A stretch of DNA of 64,000 nucleotides from Deuterostichococcus epilithicus (taxonomy: Eukaryota; Chlorophyta; Trebouxiophyceae; Prasiolales; Stichococcaceae), in assembly GCA_033439295.1 (NCBI GenBank), contig JAVTLE010000013.1:1674001-1738000 (forward strand), in the 5' to 3' direction. The notes under the pieces were generated by a model. That model was not told where the DNA came from. It did no database searches and was given only the letters and a program-made list of their open reading frames with translations. Positions 1 through 13,228 of the stretch are shown piece by piece (the first letter of the stretch is position 1; every line of letters begins with the position of its first letter). Position numbers and translations under genes: made by a program.

Positions 1-2170
1 GTCCACCACCAGCAGCACCCCGTCCGCCAGCCGCAGCCCCGCCGTCACCTCGTCGTTGAAGTTGATGTGGCCTGCCGGACGTGATATCAGGGTGACGCTT
101 CCTCAGCATGGGGTATCCTCCTCTGGTTGCAGCTGCCTGGCTGAGACAGGCTGCTGCAGATGGCAGCGCGCCAGCCGCCGTTCAGCCAAAGTCCAGACAG
201 AAAGGCTGACCTTCGAAATGACACCCCCTCAGATCAAACACGAGCAGCAGTCCAGCACAGTGATTCTAACTACTCCATCCCGACGGCGCACCAGGCGTGT
301 CGACCAGGTTCATGACGTAGCTCTTGCCGGAGGAGCCCTCCATGACGAGGGACATGGGCACCATCTTGAGAGACACGCCGCGCTGCTGCTCGTCCAGCCG
401 CGTGTCCGTGAACCGCATTGGCCGCTCGTTGGAGCGCCACTCGTGCCGCACGTCGTGCGTCTGCTCCACCAGCATGTCCATGACCTGCGGGTTTGCAGGG
501 TTTTCTGCTCGCGAATTTGCGTTGTTTACTGTCATCTCAGCCTGCCTGCTGGCTCAATAAAACATGAAGGCAGCGGGCGTGGGCCCAAGCAACAGGCAGG
601 GAAGCGGTCCTGTGCGCCGTAGGCTAGTGGCAACATCAAACTGGCAGGCTGGAGCAGCAGCCGAATGCCTCACGCTGCAGGAGCCCTTAGTATCCTCCCT
701 TGATCTGTTAAACATGACGCTGCTGCCAAAGCGAGGGCGGCAGGGCAGGGTGCGCCAGAGGGAGTGCAGGGTGAGGAATGCACACCGTCGTCTTGCCGTG
801 GTGCAGGTGGCCGACAACGGCGATGTTGCGCGTCACGTCGGCACTGGAGTTGAGCAGCCCCGTCAGGAACTCGTTGGTGTAGTTGGTGCGAAGGGCCTCC
901 TTCTCCAGCACCTCCACCTTTTTGTGCTTGACGGGAGCGATGATGGGCACCTGCGGGAAGACGGCGATCGATGGTACGATTGTGTGGTGCACATGGATGG
1001 CATGTATGCCGCCAGTGCTAGGCCTTGCCGCCCGCGAGGCCTTGTGCCCATCCTGGATCTGCCTGCTGGCTGTACGAGACGCCAGCAGGCAGTGCCGCCA
1101 GAGCAGCGCCGTCACAAGCCTTCAGTTGCTGCTCTTCTGGAGCGGCGCTGCGGTCCCGCAGCCCCGGCTGGTCCAAGCTCCGCCGCCGGTTGACACGGGC
1201 TGGCATAATTGCCCGTGCATGACAGAGTGAGACAGCCCACACATCCTCCTCCAGAACTAGCGAAGCGGTCGTCCGTCACCAGCTGGCACGAGCCGAACGT
1301 CAGAAGAGCCACACACTCTGCTCCTGCCCAGCGTTCACATCAACAGATAGCAATTACAGCCTCAACAGCCCACCTCGAGGGGCTGGGCGTCCTCTTCCAT
1401 CACCAGTGTCTCCGTTTCGGCACCAAACGTCTCCTCCGCGGTGGGGTAATACTTCTTGTCCTCGTGCAGCACGATCTGCGTGCCGGCCTCCTCGCCGCCG
1501 TCCTCGTCCATGGCGTCGACGCCCTCCGTTGCGTCCAGTCGGGCGTTGGCGGCCGCCTCTGCGGCGTCGAGGTCGTCGTCCGGGCCCTGCTGCTCCACCT
1601 CCTCCTCCTCGTCATCCTCCTGCGGCGGCGTCGTAGGTCGCATTGCAACGTGGCGCCCTTTGACAGTGGCGCAGAGGCGGTCCGCTCGTCAGGTACTCGG
1701 CTCTGGCAGAGCGACCCCTTGAGGATGGCGGACTTTTATGGAGCATTCAGCGAACTGAACCCTCCGCATCGACGGCCATCGTGCCCCTCTGCAGAGACTC
1801 CTCCCCTCTCTGTTGCGGTGCCCTATTGAACACTGCTTCTGCTGGTGACATCAGTGGGAGGCATCCATGATGTGCAGCGGCCACACGGAGGCGACACGGC
1901 GGAGGACTTCCGGGGGGTGTGCGTGCCATATGCCGCGCTGAGTCATGCCTCTTGTATCAGGTAGCAGACGACAAGCTGCCCAAAACCATCTGCGGCGTGT
2001 CGGTATGTTGCTGCCCGCATGCGGCGCTAGTCGCCAAACGCCTGTCACCAGTGCGAGGATTTGCGTGCAGGCAAGAGACGTGGACGGCAGATAACTACCT
2101 CGTCACTCTCTCCGCTGAGCTCCGGACCTATGTAGTTTCCAAAGTCATCATAGAGCGCCGCGCCGTCCAT
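1..2170 (-). CDS. SNU114: SNU114/EFTUD2, U5 snRNP GTPase (N-terminal part; 3' end beyond window)
   Basis: EF-G-like GTPase of the U5 snRNP that controls spliceosome activation and disassembly in the nucleus. Five exons join in phase: 2170-2099, 1619-1374, 950-786, 484-292 and 71-1. Exon 1 gives [17 protein letters not shown], the family's conserved start, which fixes the ATG. Exon 2 is an acidic tail followed by [13 protein letters not shown]. Exon 3 carries the P-loop GHLHHGKT, exon 4 the switch region ending VDTPG, and exon 5 [11 protein letters not shown]. The protein runs off the left edge after about 190 of the usual roughly 980 residues. Family assignment is very secure because several diagnostic blocks match human and plant EFTUD2. 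All four introns are GT-AG. Confidence 0.93.
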
Positions 2171-2941
2171 GATGGTTGCCTTCTGATGCACCGACCGTCA
2201 AAACTGGTAGGGACCGCGCATGTACGTCAGATGGCCTCTTGGCCAGGCGCTACGGCCGCACCATTCGTCTGCACGCTGGACAAGTCCAAGGTGCAGCTTT
2301 GCATCAACGCAGCACCCTTTCGGCCAGCTGATGTGCCAACGCGACACTTGTCAAACGCACGTCTCACATCAACGAAGCTCTCTGCGCAGTAATCTTCAAC
2401 TTTGTCAACAACGAGCAGATGGCCGGTGCAACATCAGTGATTGCGCTTGCTCCTCTAAAGTTTTGCGAACTCTGGTGTAAACGTATGCCCCTTGGAGGCA
2501 GGAAGATGGAGAAGGAGGCATAGCGGCTGCAGAGGTGCGAGCTGCGTAATGGTGGGATCATGACAAGTGTGCAGTGTTTCAAAGGCGCCACGATCACGGT
2601 GGCTGCAAACCCTGCGTCAAAGCTGCACGCTCCCAGACAGCACGGCCTGTAAGTGACGAGGCGCTGCGGCACACAGCGTCAGCTTGCCAAAGGAGTGGCG
2701 CCACCCGGATGCACGCCTCCAAAAGCAGTCCCTGGCAGTGCACTGCGCAACACTGGACGCGGTCAAGACAACAGTCGCCGCAGCACTCGCACGCCGACTG
2801 GCCAGTGCCCATGCCTAGTGCTTGTTGCCACGCGGGTTCAACTATGGAGAAAGACTGCAGCTCTACTGGCCATTAACAACGCCCCGTGTCCTCGGTGCAT
2901 TGAGCCAGGATATACGCCGCCATGTTGGCGACATTGCGTCT
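2171..2941. other. Intergenic gap upstream of SNU114 and downstream of MAGO
   Basis: About 770 bases between the SNU114 start codon and the MAGO stop codon, both genes on the minus strand. It should hold the SNU114 promoter and 5' UTR and the MAGO 3' UTR. I see no convincing exon, RNA gene or repeat in it; the open frames here are short and lack family resemblance. Confidence 0.6.
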
Positions 2942-4020
2942 TCAACCCAGTGGTGCAATCTTGAAGTGGCTGGAGACGAGGCTGAAGACGAAGCATTTGA
3001 GGTCCTGCGCGCAGGCGCGAGCGTCCAGATTAGAGCGTGCATGTAGATACGCAGAGTGTCGCCTCACGTCCTGAGCTCCAAGCTCAAGATGCAGAGCGGC
3101 GGCCCAAGTGGTGGGGGAGGGGGGGTGATTCCGCAGCGGGACAAAGCGCCACAGCCCACCTGCACGAGGTAGTAGAAGATGCGCAGGCCCTCTGGGTCCT
3201 GGCTCTGCTGCACTTGCAGCAGCGAGCCCAGCTTCGTGGTGGTGAAGGAGATGTGCTCCTGCCCCATCACGATCTCCAGCTCCTGCCGCCCCACGCGGTC
3301 TGGCATCGGCCAGTTGTTGTCGTCCTCCTTCATGATCTGCAGGGTTTGGGCAGGGGGTTTGCGAACGTGCGAGCGTGCGTTGGCGTGGCGCCTGACCGTC
3401 AGCACAGCACCGGCTCACAAGCCGCCGGCGCGTCTGTCGCTGCAGTTCCCTGCTGCGCAGGACTCTCCAGGGATAGCATGCAGCCATGTGGCCACAGGGG
3501 CCCAGCAGCCGCGTATCCTGAAGGCACGGCGGCGTCAGCTCAGCAGCCTGAAGCAAGGCGCATGCGCGCCCCCTCGGCAGCCTCACCTCGCTGTCCTCGA
3601 TGATGCGCTTCAGTTCCTCCAGAACCGCCTGGCCGACGAACACCTCCTTCCTGCAGCGCGGCCGTGAATGCATTTGGTCGACCCGTGCATGCGGGGGCGC
3701 CAGCTTCGGCCGCAGCAGCGGCATCACCATCGATGCCTCATGTGCGCACCTGATCATGGTGTCGTTCTTGTAGTTGCTGTTGTTGGCATACCTCAGCTGC
3801 GGGGAGCAGAGTTAAAACTGTCACAGACCCGTCATGGCAGCGAGGCAGCCCATGTGTGGGCTGCCGCAGTGTGAGCATGGCAGCATGGCCTGGCAGCCCG
3901 CAATTGTGGCCATTATCGCCCCACCTTGCCGTCTGGACGGAACTCAAACTCGAGGAACTCGTGGCCGAACTTCCCCTTGTGCCCGACGTAGTAGCGCACA
4001 TAGAAATCTTCCGCCGCCAT
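2942..4020 (-). CDS. MAGO: MAGO, exon junction complex core protein Mago nashi
   Basis: Core subunit of the exon junction complex. It binds Y14 and clamps eIF4A3 on spliced mRNA. Five exons join without a break: 4020-3925, 3796-3750, 3650-3587, 3336-3160 and 3004-2942, giving 148 residues against about 146-150 in the family. Visible family blocks are [17 protein letters not shown] at the N terminus, [61 protein letters not shown] and the C-terminal HFKIAPLG. All introns are GT-AG. The start is the only methionine that gives the conserved N terminus. Function follows from very high conservation across eukaryotes. Confidence 0.95.
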
Positions 4021-4574
4021 GCCGGGGGCTGGCACGGGCACTATGCGGGGGTGCACAAGCCGCGCAAACGCTTCCTCCGCAATCAACCTGGCACACCGTT
4101 GGCGGCAGCGTCGTGGGAACTAGGAGCTGCCCAGCAGTGAGGAAGTTTCAAAGTTGATCAGGTGGCAGCCACTCAGTCTGCTGGCGCAAGACGGATGCTG
4201 TAGTGGAGTTGCCGGTGCTGTTTCTCGTGAAGGACAGCAGCTTTGAAGGAGACACAGCAAGCTGCAAGTGCCGGAGCACGGTTCAGAAGTGGCGTCCTGT
4301 CTATCACCTTTGCGACCCCGTGCACAAGGGTCTTCACTGCAATCAGCTTGCAACTCGCTTGCGCAGCGGCAGAAGCCTCTCGATCCCAGGTCCAGTGAAG
4401 TCTAGACAGAGCCGTTCACAGCTGCTGAAGGCGGTGCCGGGGTAAGAGGCGCCTCTTCTGACGAGTGGCCAGACCTGAATGTGCTGAGAGGGAGCCACAG
4501 TTCCTCCTCTGCTGCGAGATAAGCCAGGCCTGCGGGCCTTTGTTCGCCAGCAGTCGACCGCATCCGACTGCAGC
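4021..4574. other. Divergent promoter region, MAGO / complex I subunit
   Basis: About 550 bases between the MAGO start (minus) and the complex I subunit start (plus). By position it serves as the shared upstream region of both genes. I recognise no further gene or repeat in it. Confidence 0.5.
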
Positions 4575-5311
4575 ATGGGTGTCATCTTCAACGAGCCCAA
4601 ATACCCAGGTGAATGGCTGTTTGTGGCGCCGCAGCTACGCACTGCCGTCCCTGATGATTGGCACCGGACAGAATCACACATGCCCCAGATGATCGCAGTC
4701 GTGCTGTGCGTCGTGCAGTGCTCGACAGGGCCCCGGGGTTTTGGAAGACAGGTGCGCGGCCGCTTGCGTGCAGGGATGACAAGTTGGTGTGACCAACCCC
4801 TGTGGCATGACTGTGTTGCAAGCGACAAACCTGATCGGCGAACACATTTGCTGCGTCGCAGCTGGCAACTTTAGCCTTGAGGACTACTCGACCTGGGCCG
4901 TCGCGACAGCCGTCAGCTACCCATTCGGTTACATTGCAGGTGAGACGCTGGCTGTCAATGTTGCTGTTTGTCAATATTGCTTTGTCGATGCGGAGGCTGT
5001 GTGCATTATTGAGAACGATGACCATGTCCCTCTCAGTTTCAAGTGGCACTGTGCCACAGGCAAGAATGCGGGCGTGCCAAAGCAATCGGCCGGCATCGCA
5101 GCCGCCATTGGCGCTTTGGCGGGGTTCATGCTGGCCTACCAGGGCTCGTCGGGTGAGCGACGCCGTGTTTGTTATTGACAGAACTGCTTTGGGGAAGTTC
5201 TCCAACGGAAAGCAATGGAGCGATAATTTGAGTCTCTGCATTGCGGTTGCAGGGCGGTTGATGGGCTTCTTCCCCAATGACCGGGAAGTGGACGCAACGC
5301 TGCAGAAGTGA
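4575..5311 (+). CDS. NADH:ubiquinone oxidoreductase 20.9-kDa-type (NUXM-like) accessory subunit
   Basis: Small two-helix accessory subunit of mitochondrial complex I, resembling the plant/fungal 20.9 kDa (NUXM) family. Exons 4575-4608, 4862-4939, 5060-5152 and 5253-5311 join in phase to about 87 residues. Family marks are KYP near the start, GNFSLEDY, a first hydrophobic stretch ending FGYIAG, a second ending GFMLAYQGSSGRLMGFFPND, and a short tail. The plant protein has about ten extra residues before GNFS. A small exon between 4780 and 4820 (it would read ...GVTNPCGMTV) may be missing from this model, but I could not phase it. The inner-membrane location is inferred from the family. Confidence 0.8.
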
Positions 5312-5373
5312 AAGCTGTGGCAGGCTAGTGGCAGAGGTTTTGGTTGGCTTGAATGAGAATTATACTGACATGT

Positions 5374-5378
5374 TGTAA
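5374..5378 (+). terminator. Candidate polyadenylation signal TGTAA
   Basis: TGTAA lies about 60 bases after the stop of the complex I subunit. This pentamer is the usual poly(A) signal of chlorophyte nuclear genes. It is assigned by motif and position only. Confidence 0.45.
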
Positions 5379-5799
5379 AAGAATTCATGAAAATTTTGTG
5401 CAGCCAAACAACGGGTGCCAAAAATGAGAAGGTAGCCAAAGGAAGGTCTAGCAGGAGACAAGGGAGGGCAGGGCTAGCATAGGTAGATGGTGTATGAGAG
5501 CAGGTATGGCTCTTTGTTGAGCTACCCACCACCTCTCTGCTCAGCTCTCAGCTAGGGGAAGCAGAAAAGGGGAGTGAAAAGGAAGACAAACACTGGCAGC
5601 AACTTTTGAGGGAAAAGGAAACAAGTTTGCCACTGGCGGCCCGGAAGGAAGAGGAAAGGGAAGGAGGGCAGGGCACTGGCTGGCTGCAGAGATCGACTCA
5701 TAGGGCAGGCCGGCGGTTTGAGATCGAGCTTTCAGTTTACCTTACACAGAATTACACATCTTCAAATTTGAAGGTTCATGAACACACAGCAGGATCGCA
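5379..5799. other. Convergent 3' region, complex I subunit / polyubiquitin
   Basis: Two genes converge here. The sequence is purine-rich on the plus strand and codes for nothing I recognise. The polyubiquitin 3' UTR occupies its right part. Confidence 0.5.
5742..5756 (-). terminator. Two candidate TGTAA poly(A) signals of the polyubiquitin gene
   Basis: On the minus strand TGTAA occurs twice, at 5756-5752 and 5746-5742, about 45-60 bases after the polyubiquitin stop codon. The motif and spacing fit chlorophyte 3' ends. Confidence 0.5.
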
Positions 5800-8628
<2,829 letters not shown>

Positions 8629-11600
8629 ATGTCGTATTCGCTCAAGGTCGAGGTGCAGCAGCGCAGTGCAGCACCAGCCGGGCTCTCGAGTGACGCTGGA
8701 CCGTCTCTGTCCCGCACGGCGTCAGCTGCCAATGCCGTCGACCTGGCGAGCGAGTCGATATCGTTTTCCGCGGGCAACCCGCGCGTCGAGCACCTGACAG
8801 GCGCAGTGCACCTGTACCGGGATTCGCCGCACGCCAACCCAGCCGCGCGCCCGGCGTGGACGCAGCCGGTGCGCTTCTGACTGCCCTGGCCATGTCGCCG
8901 CAAGCAGCGCCAAGGAGCGGCAGACCATGCGATGCGCACGCCACGCGGGGCAACAGCGAGCGCAGCCAGGTCGCTCAGTTTCGGCAATGAAGATGCCGAA
9001 CCAGTAAATACCCCCGATGCCAGAGCTTTTGCAAGTGGACATGTCAGGAGCGGCTCGGCCAGAGAACATTTCCACTGCGCGCCGCCTGACGCTGCGTCAA
9101 ACCTCGGACAGGAGCATCGCGGCGACCTGCTGGCGGTGCTGGCCGTGTCGCCGGACGTGGGCGTGGCGGATTTCTGCACTTGGGCAGGCGGCTACCTGCC
9201 CAGCATCCGCGACATGCGCTTCATGCGGCGCGATGACGCCCGCGCCTCCTGCATCGTGCTGCTGCGCTTCGACTCGGCGGCGACGGCGGCTGCGTTCCAC
9301 AAGGAGCACAACGACAAGCCGGTGCGGCGGCAGTGTTGTTGATGCACCGGCAGATGCTACAGCTGCCAGGCTCCAACAGAAGACAACTCGCTCAGGGGTC
9401 TGCTGCGTGCTGGGTCTGGCTGCATGGACCATTTGGCCACTCGCCATCTACCGTTGCAGATGAGGTTGTTTCATTTGGACGATGTGCTCTCATTGTTGCT
9501 TCTGACCGTCGGAATTTCTCGCAGTTCTGGACACTGGAGCCGGACGTCATCTGCCGCCTGGTGTTTGTGAAGGATGTGCAGTATGACGACAGCGGCGGCG
9601 GCGGCGGCGGCGCCGCCTCTAGCAGCAGTGCAGCCGCAGCCAGCAGCAGCGTCCTGCAGCTGCCGGCCGTCGGACAGACAGAGCTGCCCACCTGTCCCGT
9701 GTGCCTGGAGCGACTGGATGCCCACATCAGTGGCATTGTCACCACGGTGCGCCGCAGGGAGAGCCCTGTGCATGTATGCGTCCATACACGTGTGGTGCTT
9801 GAACTTGTGTGCGGGGCAGCGCCGCTGCCTTGCCGCGGACCCGCAGCTCGAACAGGGGCGCGGCGCAGTGGCACTTGTATGATGTGCCGCGCTCAGGCGC
9901 TCGATAAGGCGGCTCTCATCTGGCGGCGACGACGAGCAAACCTGTTCCTGCGCCGCAGGTGTGCAACCACAGGTTCCACAACGAGTGCCTGATGCGCTGG
10001 GCGGACACCTCCTGCCCGGTGTGCCGCTACTGCCTCAACAGCGAGGGCCACGCCTCGCGCTGCGCCGTCTGCGCCAGCGACACAGACCTGTGGATCTGCC
10101 TCATCTGCGGCCACGTCGGCTGCGGGCGCTACCGCGGTGGGCACGCCACCAACCACTGGAAGGAGACGGACCACTGCTACGCCCTGGAGCTGGAGACGCA
10201 GCGGGTGGGCGTGCTGTTTCAGGATTTGGCGCCCAGGGCCCTGTCTCGATGCTGGCAATACTTTCATTCGCGCTGCAGCCTGGAAAGGCACTTCTTTCAC
10301 CTTGACAGCAGGCCGAGTCTGCTGCGGCGGTGCTGAGCTTGAATGTTGTATTCCAGGCTTGGTGCTCGGTCGATGCTTTCTGCTGCCCCAATAACGATCG
10401 AGACAAGAGGCAGGTGCCAGCCACGTCCTCGAGTGTCCTCAAGAGCAATTGTCCGTCCTCTCAGGTGTGGGACTACGCCAGCGATGGCTATGTGCACCGG
10501 CTCATCCAGTCCAAGACGGACGGCAAGCTGGTGGAGGTGCCCTCGCCGATGCCGGCGCGGCCGCCTGATGACGACGGCGCCGCCGCCGCCAGCAGCTCGT
10601 GTGCACTCTTCTGACTCCGATGTCCTGCCTCCTTGCCTGCCGCCACCTCGACCGCTGCAAAGAGGCTGAGGGATGGCAAGTGCTCGGGAGCCTGCCCCAG
10701 AGCAAGTTTCGAAATTCCCGGCCTCTGCATGCACTTGCCCATTCCTGCATCGCGCACAGAGCTGAGCCGTTGTGCCGCGCAGGGACACACGCTATGACGC
10801 TGCGATGGAGGAGGCGATGGTAAGCAGCAAACTGGACGCCATTGGGGCGGAGTACAACTTGCTGCTGGCCAGCCAGCTGGAGGCGCAGCGTCACTGGTTT
10901 GAAGGCCGCCACGCCCAGGCGCGCCGTTGCTGCCTCCATCTTTATGAATGTTCACAGGCTGGGCGCCCAGCTTGCAGCTGCGTGACTGCCTTTCGGACGA
11001 GCTCGCCAGGGTCTTGTCTATTTCGACGGTTGGCACACCCAGCCGCGCCGCTTGCTTTGGGGAGGGCGATGCAGAGATCGCGGAGGGCGCCGGCCGGGAG
11101 CGTACTGGGCTGCGGTGACATCGTGTGGCTGGAGGCGGCGGCTCTGTGTGCCGTGTCCTGCACTGCTGCTTTACGCTCTCTTGGGGGCGGCACTTGCATC
11201 GTGGGCCAGTAACTGTTGTGAAGGGCCCCCAGTCCTGTGTGCTTCTACTCCGAGCTCTGTGCCAAGCAGCGATGCACTCGCCCTCTTACCCCTCGTGGTC
11301 AAGCCGCTGCCGGACACGCATTTGACGCAAGTCGGGTGTAGCACAGGCAGTTGCGGAGCTGGAGGGCCGATGCGCAGAGTTTGCGGCAGCGGCAGCGCAG
11401 CAGGAGGAGGCGGCAGCGGCAGCGAGGGCGGCAGCAAGCGAGGCGATGCGGCTGCGCCAGGCCACAGGCGCCAGGCTGGTGCGACCTGCGACGTGCTCGA
11501 CATGCGGCTGTCGCCTGTGCCATTCCCGGCCTGCAGGGTCTTGCCCGGCGGGCAGCATATGTGTGTTTGAGGCTTTGCTTGGAGTGCCCATCCTGTCGGC

Positions 11601-12675
11601 CACCACAGACCAGAACCATGGCACAATGGTGTGTGGCGCCTGGCGGCAGGCGGCACCGCAGAGTGCCAGGTGTTTAAGCCCACCGATGCACCAGGCCGTG
11701 CGTGCAAAGTCGCTCCGCATCGCCTGGCTTTCTAGGCTCTTTTACAAGCTGTAGGGTCTTGTCGACCCGCAGGCATGGGGGGTGGGAGCCCGGCGTGCAG
11801 AACCTTTTGAAAGAGAGGGACGTGCTAAAGGAGCTGAACGAGCCTTTCACAGAGCCCCCTCTCCACAGGGCACGATAGGAGTTTCATCAAACCCGCAGGC
11901 ACGGGAGGCGCCGTGTGCGTGGGACCTGCTGAAGGAATGAGACGTGCTCAAGGACCTCAGTGGAAACTTTGCTTGGGCCTGTCTCATTCTAACTTTTGTA
12001 CACCCAGGCGCGGGAGGCTCAGCGCGCCAAAGACCTGCTGAAAGAGCGGGACGTGCTGGAGGAGCTCAACACGCAGATGCGCGCCAACCAGGCGGAGCTC
12101 AAAAGGCGTGCCGCCGCCGATGCCGCCGCTGCAAAGGCGGCGCTCGCAGAGCGCAGCGCACAGGTTCAGGACCTTCAGGAGCAGGCGCGTCGATTTCTGC
12201 CTTCTTTCCTGCCCGGTTTCAGCAACTCGCTCGGTTGATGTGGCGTTGCTTATGATGCCACCTGATGGATCAGAATCTACTTGTTGAAAATTCAGGCTGT
12301 CCCCGAGTGGTGTGCTCTCAGCCCGAAGTGGGATGCATATTTCGTATGTTGTGATTGCACTGCCAGGACCTGAAGGAACGGTGGCGCAGTCCCTCTGCAA
12401 TTGCTGTGCTTTTCCAGTGCCGTGCAGTCTGCAGCGGGCCGCCCAAAGGCTGCTGCCATGGCGTCCTGCAACACACACACGTGGCCAGGGACCCCCAGCA
12501 AGACCACTCGTGTTGGCCACAGGTGCGGGACCTCATGATGTACTTCGAGGGGCAGCGCCTCGTCAGTGAGGCATCGCCAGAGATGGGCCTGGACCAAGGC
12601 TCCGTCAGCGTGCCGCAGCCGCCGCCGGCTCCCGCATCGGCGTCGCCCAAGAGGCGGTCGTTACGGAGGCAATGA
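8629..12675 (+). CDS. BRAP/BRIZ-type RING and UBP zinc-finger ubiquitin ligase
   Basis: Homologue of animal BRAP (IMP) and plant BRIZ1/BRIZ2. Clear exons: 8629-8868, 9112-9321, 9525-9746, 9959-10204, 10465-10598, 10783 to about 10899, 11347-11478, 12008-12184 and 12523-12675. Domain order: an N-terminal BRAP2 RRM-like region (GAVHLYRD, then [12 protein letters not shown]); a RING with [18 protein letters not shown] and CPVCRYC; a UBP zinc finger with [18 protein letters not shown] and GGHATNHW; then a coiled coil ending [11 protein letters not shown]. The RING-UBP order and that C-terminal block define the family. The stretch 10.9-11.34 kb is unresolved; a 24-nt exon near 10958-10981 is possible. 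The intron after 12184 needs a GC donor. Two decayed copies of the 12008 exon lie upstream. Confidence 0.88.
11764..11970 (+). repeat. Two decayed upstream copies of a coiled-coil exon in the BRAP-like gene
   Basis: Segments 11770-11852 and 11895-11968 both begin with CCCGCAG and resemble the first 70 bases of the exon at 12008-12184. Shared stretches include a CTGCTGAAAGAG-like core and GACGTGCTNNAGGA. Copy 1 reads ...[14 protein letters not shown] and has lost the charged start. Copy 2 contains an in-frame stop. Both sit inside the intron before the working exon, so they look like relics of tandem exon duplication. Confidence 0.75.
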
Positions 12676-13228
12676 CGGTGTGTACAGGATTGCCGTCGTG
12701 GCAGCATCTGTGCCCGGGGACAGCTTGTTGGGATGTGCCTGGCGTGGCTCGCGAGGCGTCTTGTCAATCGTGGCGCTCAAGCATGTACCAACAGAACGAA
12801 CCCCATGGTAGGTAGATGGCGCGAAGTTGGTGTGAAGTAGGTCATAGCGAACTGTGGTTTACTGCACTGATTCAGCAATTACCTACTTACGGATCAACAG
12901 GGTTAGACTTGCGGCTGCCTTTGACTGCCCATGATATGATGCGACACACCGCAGATCCGTGAAGCTGCAGGGTGGCGATTCGCGGAGAGACCTTTGTAGT
13001 CCACAGAAATAGCCTGCAGCCATGCCTCAGAGCATTGGTGCAACACCGAATCGAACAGGGGGAGGTGATACAGATGTATCGCTAATGCGGCTTCACAAAA
13101 GCCAGAGCAAGCGCAGCGCACGGCGCATTTCGGGATACATCAGACATCTCGATGATACTTCAGGATTCGCACGACACCTTTAAGGGGAGGTCAAACACGC
13201 TGCAGCCGAGCTCTGCGCATCATCCGCA
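12676..13228. other. Convergent 3' region, BRAP-like / TOR1-like genes
   Basis: About 550 bases between two stop codons on opposite strands. No exon, RNA gene or repeat was recognised. Confidence 0.5.

Noticed and set aside
11770-11852. Extra coding exon of the BRAP-like gene
   Set aside because: The segment resembles the 12008 exon but lacks its conserved start, and its sister copy has a stop; treated as a decayed duplicate.
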